A stretch of 5,525 nucleotides of DNA. Origin: an uncultured Chloroflexota bacterium (GTDB lineage: Bacteria > Chloroflexota > Limnocylindria > Limnocylindrales > Limnocylindraceae). The stretch covers positions 1 through 5,525 of the forward strand of contig CAJABS010000197.1 in NCBI GenBank assembly GCA_903938075.1, read 5' to 3'. Under the pieces are notes generated by a model, which worked only from the letters and a program-made list of their open reading frames with translations, made no database searches and was not told the DNA's origin. The stretch's first letter is position 1, and each line of letters opens with the position of its first letter. The position numbers and the translations under genes were made by a program. Below, in pieces: positions 1-5,158 of the stretch.

Positions 1-252
1 GTCAGCAGCCACAAGGCGCAGCAGGAAGATTGAGGTCTGCCCCACGAGGAGCAGCAGGATCACCACAAGGAAGAGGAGCCCGATCGCGATCGGGGCGGGC
101 CAGTTCAGCACCGCCGAGAGCGGCGCCAGGATCATCGCGATGACGAGTGCCACCGCCTGAATCCAGAAGCAGCCGAGACCCGGGCCGCGGTCGGCATCGA
201 GTGGCCCCCCTTTGTATTCGGGCATGGACTCTGGTGCGGGTGTAGTGCTCAT
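1..252 (-). CDS. Small membrane protein of unknown function, partial (C-terminus beyond left edge)
   Basis: I translated this frame by hand: 84 codons stay open from the ATG at 252 to the window edge. I do not recognise the family. The N-terminus (about residues 1-27) is polar, rich in Pro and Gly, and includes PEYKGGPLDADRGPGLG. Two hydrophobic segments follow, at about residues 28-48 and 54-76, separated by a short NWPAP turn, which suggests two transmembrane helices. There is no cleavable signal peptide. Its ATG overlaps the pyrC stop in the tetranucleotide ATGA (249-252), and no good Shine-Dalgarno precedes it, so translation is probably coupled to pyrC. A second ATG at codon 10 is possible. 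Actinobacterial pyr operons often carry a small membrane protein gene after pyrC, but homology to those is not shown here. That a gene exists is fairly sure; its role is unknown. Confidence 0.7.
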   Translation of the reverse strand, partial: MSTTPAPESMPEYKGGPLDADRGPGLGCFWIQAVALVIAMILAPLSAVLNWPAPIAIGLLFLVVILLLLVGQTSIFLLRLVAAD

Positions 253-1664
253 GGAACCATTGTGGCGCAGAATGCCGCCCTCGGCCTCTGGTAGGCGAGG
301 CGGCCCTCTAGAACTGTCAGCTGCACCACGCCACGGAGTTGACGCCCAAGGAGTGGCGTGTTGATGCTGCGCCCAAGAAGCGTCGCGCGGCTCGGGCGCC
401 AGCTCGCGGCGAGATCAACCTGCACGAACGATGCCACAGCACCTGGGGTCACACTCGTTGTAGTGATAGCGAGGAGTCGTGCTGGTCCGGTTGTGAGCGC
501 GGCGACGATCGTCGCGAGCGAGAGCTCCCCTGCGCGATGCGCAGAAAGCGCAACGCTCAGGCACGTCTCAATGCCAGCAATCCCATTGGCGGCGAGTCCG
601 AACTCCACCTCTTTCTTCTCGCGTGAGTGCGGTGCATGATCGGTGCCGATCGCCAGTGCAGTGCCGTTACGGAGCGCCTCGCGACAGGCGAACGCATCAA
701 TCATGGTACGAAGCGGCGGGCAGACGCGCAGGTTAGAATCGAATGCCGCAGTGGTTGGCACGAGAAACTCGTCATCGACTGGAACCTCCCAGGCCCAGCG
801 GCTATCGCCAGCAATCCACCCATCGGTCAGTGCAATGTGGTGCGGCGTCACATCACAGGTCAACGGTAATCCTTCGCCCTGAGCCCCACGCACCACTGCG
901 AGTGCCGCTGCCGTCGAGAGGTGCGTCAAGTGCAGACGAGCAGTGGGCGCCGTTACAACAACGTCACGCAACACGGCGATGGCGCTCTCCACGGCGCGCA
1001 GCTCTCCCGCCGCGGGCCAGGGCCGCAGGCCGAGTCGCGAGGCGACGAGTCCGTCGGCCGCCTCACCACCGGCTGTGAGGGTCGGATCTTCGCAATGCTC
1101 AATCAGTGGAATCCCCGCAGCGGCGGCGGCCAGTAGCGCGGCGCGGAAGATGGCGCGATCGGCGATCGGGCTCCCGTCGTCTGAGATGGCGACGGCGCCA
1201 GCCTTGACCAGCGCCGCCACGTCGCTGACCTGCGTGCCGGCGCGACCAACCGTGGCGGCGGCAATGGGAAGGAGTCGCACGCTGTGGCGCTCGCCCGCGA
1301 TCGCTGCTTGAAGCGTCTCCACGTTGTCGGCGGCTGGCTCCGTGTTGGGCATTAGGGCGACGGTGCCGTACCCACCGTGTGCTGCAGCACGTGTGCCGCT
1401 CTCGACCTCTTCCGATGCGTTCGCTCCGGGCTGTCGAAAGTGCGCATGTAGATCGATCAGCGCTGGGAGGAGTGCGACGGTTGGATCGCCAGGGCCAGGG
1501 TTCGCACCCGCCGCCCAGCAGGCGCGTGCCGCCGCTTCGCCATCACGCCAGGTCACCGACACGATTTGACCCGCCACGAGACTGACATCGGCAACACCAG
1601 CAAGCCCCGCAACCGGATCAAGGACCCAGTGATCAGCGAAGTTCGCGGTCAACAGATCGGTCAT
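249..1664 (-). CDS. pyrC: Dihydroorotase, class I (amidohydrolase superfamily)
   Basis: This enzyme makes the reversible cyclisation of N-carbamoyl-L-aspartate to dihydroorotate, step 3 of cytoplasmic UMP synthesis. The zinc and catalytic motifs are complete. DLHAHFRQPG (71-80) gives metal ligands H73 and H75 and substrate-binding R77. MPNT (105-108) gives the substrate Asn. SDDG (161-164) carries the aspartate that bridges the metals in class I enzymes. IEHCED supplies H190, LTHLS supplies H248, and GTDHAPHS (340-347) supplies the catalytic Asp342. It therefore looks active, not like the inactive PyrC paralogues that only support PyrB. At 471 aa it is longer than the usual 420-430. The extra length lies near residues 43-60 and between TPHH (273-276) and the CPPLR motif near 315. 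The start ATG overlaps the pyrB stop as ATGA (1661-1664), and the stop overlaps the next gene the same way. Confidence 0.96.
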   Translation of the reverse strand: MTDLLTANFADHWVLDPVAGLAGVADVSLVAGQIVSVTWRDGEAAARACWAAGANPGPGDPTVALLPALIDLHAHFRQPGANASEEVESGTRAAAHGGYGTVALMPNTEPAADNVETLQAAIAGERHSVRLLPIAAATVGRAGTQVSDVAALVKAGAVAISDDGSPIADRAIFRAALLAAAAAGIPLIEHCEDPTLTAGGEAADGLVASRLGLRPWPAAGELRAVESAIAVLRDVVVTAPTARLHLTHLSTAAALAVVRGAQGEGLPLTCDVTPHHIALTDGWIAGDSRWAWEVPVDDEFLVPTTAAFDSNLRVCPPLRTMIDAFACREALRNGTALAIGTDHAPHSREKKEVEFGLAANGIAGIETCLSVALSAHRAGELSLATIVAALTTGPARLLAITTTSVTPGAVASFVQVDLAASWRPSRATLLGRSINTPLLGRQLRGVVQLTVLEGRLAYQRPRAAFCATMVP

Positions 1665-2647
1665 GCGCGCGCCTCAGCAACAACCTGTTGCAGAACGGCC
1701 ATGCGCATCGGGATCCCCGCGCGCACCTGTTCAAGAACAAGGCTGCGCGGACCGTCGGCAACGTCGGGGTCGATCTCGACTCCTTCGTTCATGGGCCCTG
1801 GGTGCAGCACCAGCGCGCGTGGTGCCAGCGCAGCAAGTCGCGACTCAGTTAGCCCCCACGCGGCTCGATACGCCTCGAGCGAATTGAGCTCACCAGCGGT
1901 CAGTCGTTCGCGTTGAATGCGCAGCGCCATTACGGCATCGGCGTCACTCAACGCTTCGTCAATGCTCCCCACCAGCCGCACGCTCCCCGGTGTGTTGCGG
2001 AACGACGCCGCAAGTTCGGCGAACCCGGTGGTGAGCGATGCAGGGCCGGTCAGCACCACTGTTGCACCAGCGGTGGTGAGCGTATGCAAGTTGGAGCGCA
2101 CGACACGGCTATGCAGCAGGTCGCCGACGATGGCGATGCGTCGACCGGCGAGCGATCCGTTTTGATCACCGAGGTGACGCGAGAGGACGGAGAGATCGAG
2201 AAGTGCTTGCGTTGGGTGCGCATGCCAGCCATCACCCGCATTGACGATGCTCCCGCCAAAGTGACGCGCGGCGAGCCATGGGGCACCAGCGCGCTCATGG
2301 CGCAACACGATCACCTGGCTGCGCAACGCCCCAAGTGTGCGAACCGTATCGATGAGCGACTCCCCCTTCCCTACGGATGAGGTGGCGACGCTGAAGGTGG
2401 TGACGCGGGCACCAAGTGCAGCGGCGGCCGCTTCAAACGAGATGCGTGTGCGGGTGGAGGGCTCGTAGAAGAGGGTGGTGACGCCAACGCCACGAAGTGC
2501 ATCGCTGCCGCCAGCAGGAGAGTCGAGAAGCTGCTGCATCTCGCCTGCGCTAGCAAGCAGCTTCTGGAGTGAACGCCAATCGAGACCCGCAACGTCAAGG
2601 AGATGGCGGCGGCTGCGCTCCCCGACTGAGACGGCCTGGGTGACCAT
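1661..2647 (-). CDS. pyrB: Aspartate carbamoyltransferase catalytic subunit
   Basis: It joins carbamoyl phosphate and L-aspartate to form N-carbamoyl-aspartate, the committed step of UMP synthesis; the catalytic unit is a trimer. The carbamoyl-phosphate loop FYEPSTRTR (60-68) is intact. The loop lysine K94 lies in SSVGKGESLIDT, and HPTQALLDL (144-152) follows NAGDGWH. VGDLLHSRVVRSN (174-186), RIQRER (243-248) and LHPGPMNEGVEI (281-292) are the conserved aspartate-domain motifs. The length of 328 aa is normal. I chose the ATG at 2647 because GGAGGG (2654-2659) sits 6 nt upstream and the family similarity begins there. A 35-residue extension to an ATG at 2752 is open, but it would overlap pyrR by 83 bp and is Arg/Pro/Ser-rich shadow sequence. 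No pyrI is seen next to it. It lies 22 nt after pyrR and overlaps pyrC by 4 bp. Confidence 0.96.
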   Translation of the reverse strand: MVTQAVSVGERSRRHLLDVAGLDWRSLQKLLASAGEMQQLLDSPAGGSDALRGVGVTTLFYEPSTRTRISFEAAAAALGARVTTFSVATSSVGKGESLIDTVRTLGALRSQVIVLRHERAGAPWLAARHFGGSIVNAGDGWHAHPTQALLDLSVLSRHLGDQNGSLAGRRIAIVGDLLHSRVVRSNLHTLTTAGATVVLTGPASLTTGFAELAASFRNTPGSVRLVGSIDEALSDADAVMALRIQRERLTAGELNSLEAYRAAWGLTESRLAALAPRALVLHPGPMNEGVEIDPDVADGPRSLVLEQVRAGIPMRMAVLQQVVAEARA

Positions 2648-2653
2648 CGTCAA

Positions 2654-2659
2654 CCCTCC
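2654..2659 (-). promoter_or_regulatory. Ribosome binding site that decides the pyrB start
   Basis: On the minus strand GGAGGG lies 6 nt before the ATG at 2647, within the 22-nt gap after the pyrR stop. This supports the shorter pyrB start over the longer open frame from 2752. Confidence 0.8.
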
Positions 2660-2669
2660 GTGTGCCGAC

Positions 2670-3242
2670 TCAGCCTTTCGCCTTGGCGGCGGCTTCGTTC
2701 GCGGCAAGGTGCTCGGCGAGCAGCTCCACCTTGACGAGGTCCTCGCCGTCAATCTCCTTCACACAGACGCGCACTACTTCATCGCTGGCCGTAGGGATGT
2801 TCTTCCCTACGTGATCGGCGCGAATGGGTAGTTCACGGTGACCGCGATCGATCAGCGCAACGAGGCGGATCGCCTTCGGTCGACCGTAATCAATGAGTGC
2901 GTCGAGGCCGGCGCGAATCGTGCGGCCCGTATAGAGCACGTCGTCTACAAGGATCACCGTCTTCCCGGTGATATCACCGGGAATTGAGGTGCCACGATGC
3001 ACTGGCGTAACCGCAATTGTGGAGAGGTCATCGCGATAGAAGCTGATATCGAGCGTTCCTGACTCAACGGTGACGCCTTCGTGCTCTTTGATCGCCTCAA
3101 CGATTACCTTCGCAAGAGGGACGCCGCGGCGCTGAATGCCAACGACAACAAGACCTTCGGTCCCCTCTTTCTCAATGATTTCATGGGAGATGCGGGTCAG
3201 TGCCCTGCGGATCTCTTCGGCGTTCATCACCTGTCGTGCCAT
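2670..3242 (-). CDS. pyrR: PyrR: pyrimidine operon regulatory protein / uracil phosphoribosyltransferase
   Basis: PyrR proteins bind pyr mRNA when UMP/UTP is high and PRPP is low, and so reduce expression of the pyr genes; many also make UMP from uracil and PRPP. The type I phosphoribosyltransferase PRPP loop VILVDDVLYTGRT (97-109) is perfect. The PyrR-specific segment DRGHRELPIRADHVGKNIPT (132-151) is also present, as are IRRALTRISHEIIEK (11-25) and GIQRRGVPLA (35-44). The length of 190 aa is slightly above the usual 175-185, because of an Ala/Lys-rich C-terminal tail (about 179-190). The start at 3242 has AAAGGAG 6 nt upstream. It is first in the pyr block, which fits autoregulation. The mRNA target could be the hairpin just upstream (3261-3280). 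A perfect 22-bp palindrome lies inside the gene at 2962-2983. Confidence 0.96.
   Translation of the reverse strand: MARQVMNAEEIRRALTRISHEIIEKEGTEGLVVVGIQRRGVPLAKVIVEAIKEHEGVTVESGTLDISFYRDDLSTIAVTPVHRGTSIPGDITGKTVILVDDVLYTGRTIRAGLDALIDYGRPKAIRLVALIDRGHRELPIRADHVGKNIPTASDEVVRVCVKEIDGEDLVKVELLAEHLAANEAAAKAKG
2962..2983. repeat. Perfect 22-bp palindrome inside pyrR
   Basis: The half site TTCCCGGTGAT (2962-2972) is followed at once by its exact reverse complement (2973-2983). In mRNA it could fold as a 9-bp stem with an AUAU loop. It covers codons for residues about 87-94 (IPGDITGK), just before the PRPP loop. No U-run follows on either side, so it is not an intrinsic terminator. The symmetry is directly visible; a function is not established. 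Confidence 0.9.
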
Positions 3243-3248
3243 GGCTCA

Positions 3249-3255
3249 CTCCTTT
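3249..3255 (-). promoter_or_regulatory. Ribosome binding site of pyrR
   Basis: AAAGGAG on the minus strand, 6 nt before the ATG at 3242, is a strong Shine-Dalgarno. It lies only 5 nt downstream of the candidate hairpin at 3261-3280, so protein binding to that hairpin could affect ribosome access. Confidence 0.8.
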
Positions 3256-3260
3256 GCCCC

Positions 3261-3280
3261 GCCGGCCGATCTCTGCCGAC
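3261..3280 (-). promoter_or_regulatory. Hairpin in the pyrR leader, candidate PyrR-binding or attenuation element
   Basis: On the minus strand GTCGGC (3280-3275) can pair with GCCGGC (3266-3261), giving a 6-bp stem with one G-U pair and the loop AGAGAUCG. The stem base plus loop reads CAGAGA, which resembles the purine-rich CNGNGA part of the terminal loop that PyrR recognises in Bacillus. The rest of the known binding-loop consensus, including the internal bulge, is not clear here. I see no terminator/antiterminator pair in the 73-nt gap, so translational control near the Shine-Dalgarno would be more plausible than attenuation. Chance is a real alternative. Confidence 0.35.
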
Positions 3281-3300
3281 CACGTTGCGGGTGCTGCGGA

Positions 3301-3306
3301 ACGATA
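3301..3306 (-). promoter_or_regulatory. Possible -10 element for pyrR
   Basis: The minus strand reads TATCGT, a TANNNT match in the gap between galT and pyrR. It would place the transcription start near 3294 and give a leader of about 50 nt that contains the hairpin and Shine-Dalgarno. I see no -35 match at 17-18 bp upstream. The motif is short and could be chance; pyrR may instead be read from the lipB promoter. Confidence 0.3.
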
Positions 3307-3315
3307 GCAGGGCGG

Positions 3316-4281
3316 CTAGGCGAGGGCGCGGCGGAGTTCCGCAACCGCCTCCTCAGGAGAGATCGGCACCACCGGGATGCCTGAGGCGAGTTCCAGCCCA
3401 CCGATCGGACGGAGGCGCGGGTGCAGCTCCCAGTGCCAGTGGTAGGTGCCGTCGACCCGCTCCCGCAGCGGCGCGGTGTGCAGCATGAGGTTGTAGGGCG
3501 GCATGCCGATCGCCCGCAGCGCGCGGACCGCGGTCTGCAGGGTGCTGGCGAATCCGGTGATCGTCGCCGCGTCGGTGTCGGCAAAGTCGGCGCCATGTCC
3601 GTTCGGAATGATCCAGGTCTCAAAGGCGGATCGGCTCGCAAATGGCGCAATCACCAAGCCGAACGGATCGCGATGAAGCATGCGTCGCCCGCCGTGCGAC
3701 TCATCGGCAATGAGGTGGCAGTAGGCACAGCCGCCGGCGCGAATCGAGAGGCGCGCCGCGCCACCAATCTCTTCGGCGAGTCGGTGCGGCACCTGCGGCA
3801 GATCGTAGGCCTCGAAGCAGAGGTGATCGGTCATGGCACCCGCCTGACCCCCAGCGTTGCGCACATATTGAATGTAGGCAGTCGCCCCAAGATCGCGGGC
3901 ACTGCGTAGGTGATCACGGATCGCCATCAGGAAGTTCGCGACAACGGCGACGGGCACCTCGTCAAGCTCGCCATGTTCGCGACCTGGTGCGATCAGTGTT
4001 GACCAGGATCCGGCGCGATCCACATCGCTGAGCGTTAGAAAACCGGACTCCCCCGCCGCCGCATCCATGCGCGTGCCAACAGAGTGAAAGGCGCCCTGGC
4101 GCAACACGCGTCGCGTTACCGTCGATGCATCCGCCTGCGCACAGTTGGCACACTCTTCATCGCGTGCTCCTGACGTTCGTTCTTCGTGAAAGCGTTGCGG
4201 CTCAAACTCGCGGTCGACGACCGTTGCTGACCACCAGCCGGTGATCTCGTCGCGACGCAGCTCCCAGATTCCACCGCTCAT
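3316..4281 (-). CDS. galT: GalT-family protein (galactose-1-phosphate uridylyltransferase-like, HIT superfamily) with substituted nucleophile
   Basis: The 321-aa protein has the two-repeat layout of GalT. GalT moves UMP between UDP-glucose and galactose 1-phosphate through a uridylyl-histidine. The N-terminal half has CANC (44-47), H103 in REHGELDEVP, and NAGGQAGAMTDHLC (142-155). The C-terminal half has a second pair CAYC (185-188), ETWIIPNGH (221-229) and HWHWELHPR (281-289), the GalT C-terminal signature. Aligned by eye to E. coli GalT, C44, C47, H103 and H153 match its zinc ligands, but HPH becomes H153-L154-C155, so the nucleophile His is Cys. It may be a divergent nucleotidyltransferase or phosphorylase rather than true GalT. 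The start overlaps the lipB stop as ATGA, with AGGGGG 6 nt upstream. Family assignment is firm; substrate is unknown. Confidence 0.85.
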   Translation of the reverse strand: MSGGIWELRRDEITGWWSATVVDREFEPQRFHEERTSGARDEECANCAQADASTVTRRVLRQGAFHSVGTRMDAAAGESGFLTLSDVDRAGSWSTLIAPGREHGELDEVPVAVVANFLMAIRDHLRSARDLGATAYIQYVRNAGGQAGAMTDHLCFEAYDLPQVPHRLAEEIGGAARLSIRAGGCAYCHLIADESHGGRRMLHRDPFGLVIAPFASRSAFETWIIPNGHGADFADTDAATITGFASTLQTAVRALRAIGMPPYNLMLHTAPLRERVDGTYHWHWELHPRLRPIGGLELASGIPVVPISPEEAVAELRRALA

Positions 4282-5015
4282 CGTGAACCCCCTGCAGCTG
4301 CAGGAACTGCGCTGTTCACATGAACGTTAGTGCTCGCGCTGTACGCGGCAAGTTCGCTCTGGTACGCCGCGGCAACGAGATCGGCAACGCTGCGAAGATC
4401 TGGCGCGGTGGCACCGATCACATCGCGCTCGCCGCGTGCCGTCGCCGCCCAATCCTGCTCCAGGGCAATGGAGGTAGAGACAACACCCGCATGGCCACAC
4501 GGATTAATCAGATCAAATGGCGCAAGGTCCCGACCAACATTGAGGGCGAGGCCATGCCAGGAGACGCCGCGCTCCACGCGCACGCCAACGGCGCCGATCT
4601 TGCGATCTCCCACCCAGCAGCCGGGCGCACCATCACGCCGCTCCGCTGCAATACCAAACGCCGCACACGCGGCAATCAGTGCCGCCTCGAGTGCACGAAT
4701 GTGCGAACGCAGCGAGATGCCGTTCTCGCGAAGCGCCACGATCGGATACATCACCAAGTGCCCAGGGCCGTGGTAGGTCACCTCGCCGCCGCGCTCCACG
4801 TGTCGGACGGCGATGCCGCGCGCGGCATAGTCAGTTTCGGCGAGCAGTAGATGACTCGGATCGGCGTTACGCCCAAGGGTCATGACCGGCTCATGCTCCA
4901 ACGTCAGTAGGGTGTCGCGACCGCGACCCGCGGCACGCTCAGCCAGCAGCGCTCGCTGCAGGGCATGTGCCTCGTCGTAGCCGATTCTCCCGAGCCAGCG
5001 GTGCTCAAACTCCAT
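4278..5015 (-). CDS. lipB: Octanoyltransferase (lipoyl(octanoyl) transferase)
   Basis: LipB moves the octanoyl group from octanoyl-ACP to a lysine on lipoyl domains of 2-oxoacid dehydrogenases or GcvH, the first step of endogenous lipoylation in the cytoplasm. Family motifs are complete: LEHEPVMTLGRNAD (39-52), RGGEVTYHGPGHLVMYP (75-91), the catalytic lysine K139 in RKIGAVGVRV, WHGLALNV (153-160), and the acyl-accepting C173 in INPCG (170-174). The length of 245 aa is normal, with a small Ala/Ser-rich tail. I prefer the ATG at 5015, since MEFEHRWLGRIGYDEAHALQ fits the usual N-terminus and a -10-like TACGCT lies 6 nt upstream, predicting a leaderless mRNA. The alternative ATG at 5045 (255 aa) has a GAGG 7 nt upstream and cannot be excluded. 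The stop overlaps the GalT-like gene. No lipA is in the window. Confidence 0.94.
   Translation of the reverse strand: MEFEHRWLGRIGYDEAHALQRALLAERAAGRGRDTLLTLEHEPVMTLGRNADPSHLLLAETDYAARGIAVRHVERGGEVTYHGPGHLVMYPIVALRENGISLRSHIRALEAALIAACAAFGIAAERRDGAPGCWVGDRKIGAVGVRVERGVSWHGLALNVGRDLAPFDLINPCGHAGVVSTSIALEQDWAATARGERDVIGATAPDLRSVADLVAAAYQSELAAYSASTNVHVNSAVPAAAGGSR
4291..4304. repeat. 14-bp perfect palindrome just before the galT start
   Basis: CCTGCAGCTGCAGG is its own reverse complement. It lies in the Ala-rich 3' end of lipB, and on the minus strand it is followed by a G-run that serves as the galT Shine-Dalgarno. It could form a small hairpin near that site. Ala codons (GCAGCTGCAG) explain much of it. 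Confidence 0.6.
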
Positions 5016-5021
5016 GCCCAG

Positions 5022-5027
5022 AGCGTA
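5022..5027 (-). promoter_or_regulatory. Predicted -10 element of a leaderless lipB promoter
   Basis: The minus strand reads TACGCT, then 6 nt (CTGGGC), then the ATG at 5015. A TANNNT box at this distance places the transcription start at or next to the A of ATG. No -35 match is visible 16-18 bp upstream. The gene at 5159 on the other strand has the same arrangement. Confidence 0.55.
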
Positions 5028-5049
5028 GCCTCCCGCGCTCCCCATGCGC

Positions 5050-5055
5050 TATCCT
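5050..5055 (+). promoter_or_regulatory. Predicted -10 element for tRNA-Gly
   Basis: TATCCT, a good TANNNT match, predicts initiation near 5062, about 4 nt before the mature tRNA 5' end. No clear -35 box is visible. It lies in the 50-bp gap between lipB and the tRNA, shared with the oppositely directed lipB promoter. Confidence 0.5.
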
Positions 5056-5065
5056 CACCCCCCAC

Positions 5066-5141
5066 GCGGGAGTAGCTCAGTTGGTAGAGCGTCTGCTTCC
5101 CAAGCAGAAGGTCGCGAGTTCGAACCTCGTCTCCCGCTCCA
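5066..5141 (+). tRNA. tRNA-Gly, anticodon CCC, with encoded CCA
   Basis: The full cloverleaf can be drawn. The acceptor GCGGGAG (5066-5072) pairs with CTCCCGC (5131-5137). The D stem GCTC/GAGC is at 5075-5078 and 5087-5090 with loop AGTTGGTA. The anticodon stem TCTGC/GCAGA (5092-5096, 5104-5108) encloses TTCCCAA with anticodon CCC at 5099-5101. The T stem GCGAG/CTCGT encloses TTCGAAC (5119-5125). U73 as discriminator fits bacterial glycine tRNAs. CCA is encoded at 5139-5141. It reads GGG codons. No terminator fits before the next gene, which starts 17 nt later. Confidence 0.97.
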
Positions 5142-5146
5142 GCCCC

Positions 5147-5152
5147 TACACT
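5147..5152 (+). promoter_or_regulatory. Predicted -10 element of a leaderless promoter for the PLP-enzyme gene
   Basis: TACACT is followed by 6 nt (CTCGCC) and the ATG at 5159. No Shine-Dalgarno exists in the 17 nt between the tRNA and this ATG. RNA polymerase would have to use the tRNA T-arm region as upstream promoter DNA. Confidence 0.55.
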
Positions 5153-5158
5153 CTCGCC

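Noticed and set aside
1913..2380. 155-aa plus-strand open frame antisense to pyrB
   Set aside because: It shadows a complete pyrB with intact motifs; no Shine-Dalgarno or family motif supports it.
2648..2752. Longer pyrB start at 2752 adding 35 residues
   Set aside because: It would overlap pyrR by 83 bp, has no family similarity, is Arg/Pro/Ser-rich, and a good Shine-Dalgarno (2654-2659) serves the ATG at 2647.
3243..3315. Classical terminator/antiterminator attenuator before pyrR
   Set aside because: The gap is only 73 nt, has one small hairpin and no U-run, so a Bacillus-type attenuator does not fit.
3421..3909. 162-aa plus-strand open frame antisense to galT
   Set aside because: It is the opposite-strand shadow of a well supported GalT-family gene, with low-complexity Gly/Arg composition.
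4320..4850. 176-aa and 148-aa plus-strand open frames across lipB
   Set aside because: They lie antisense to a lipB gene with all its motifs, have odd Arg/Thr-rich composition and no recognisable domain; such frames are common opposite high-GC genes.
5016..5045. Longer lipB start at 5045 adding 10 residues
   Set aside because: GAGG lies 7 nt upstream so it is possible, but the added residues are not family-like, the start would almost touch the tRNA, and the 5015 start has the shared leaderless context.
5142..5158. Intrinsic terminator after the tRNA
   Set aside because: The 17 nt hold no inverted repeat and no T-run.
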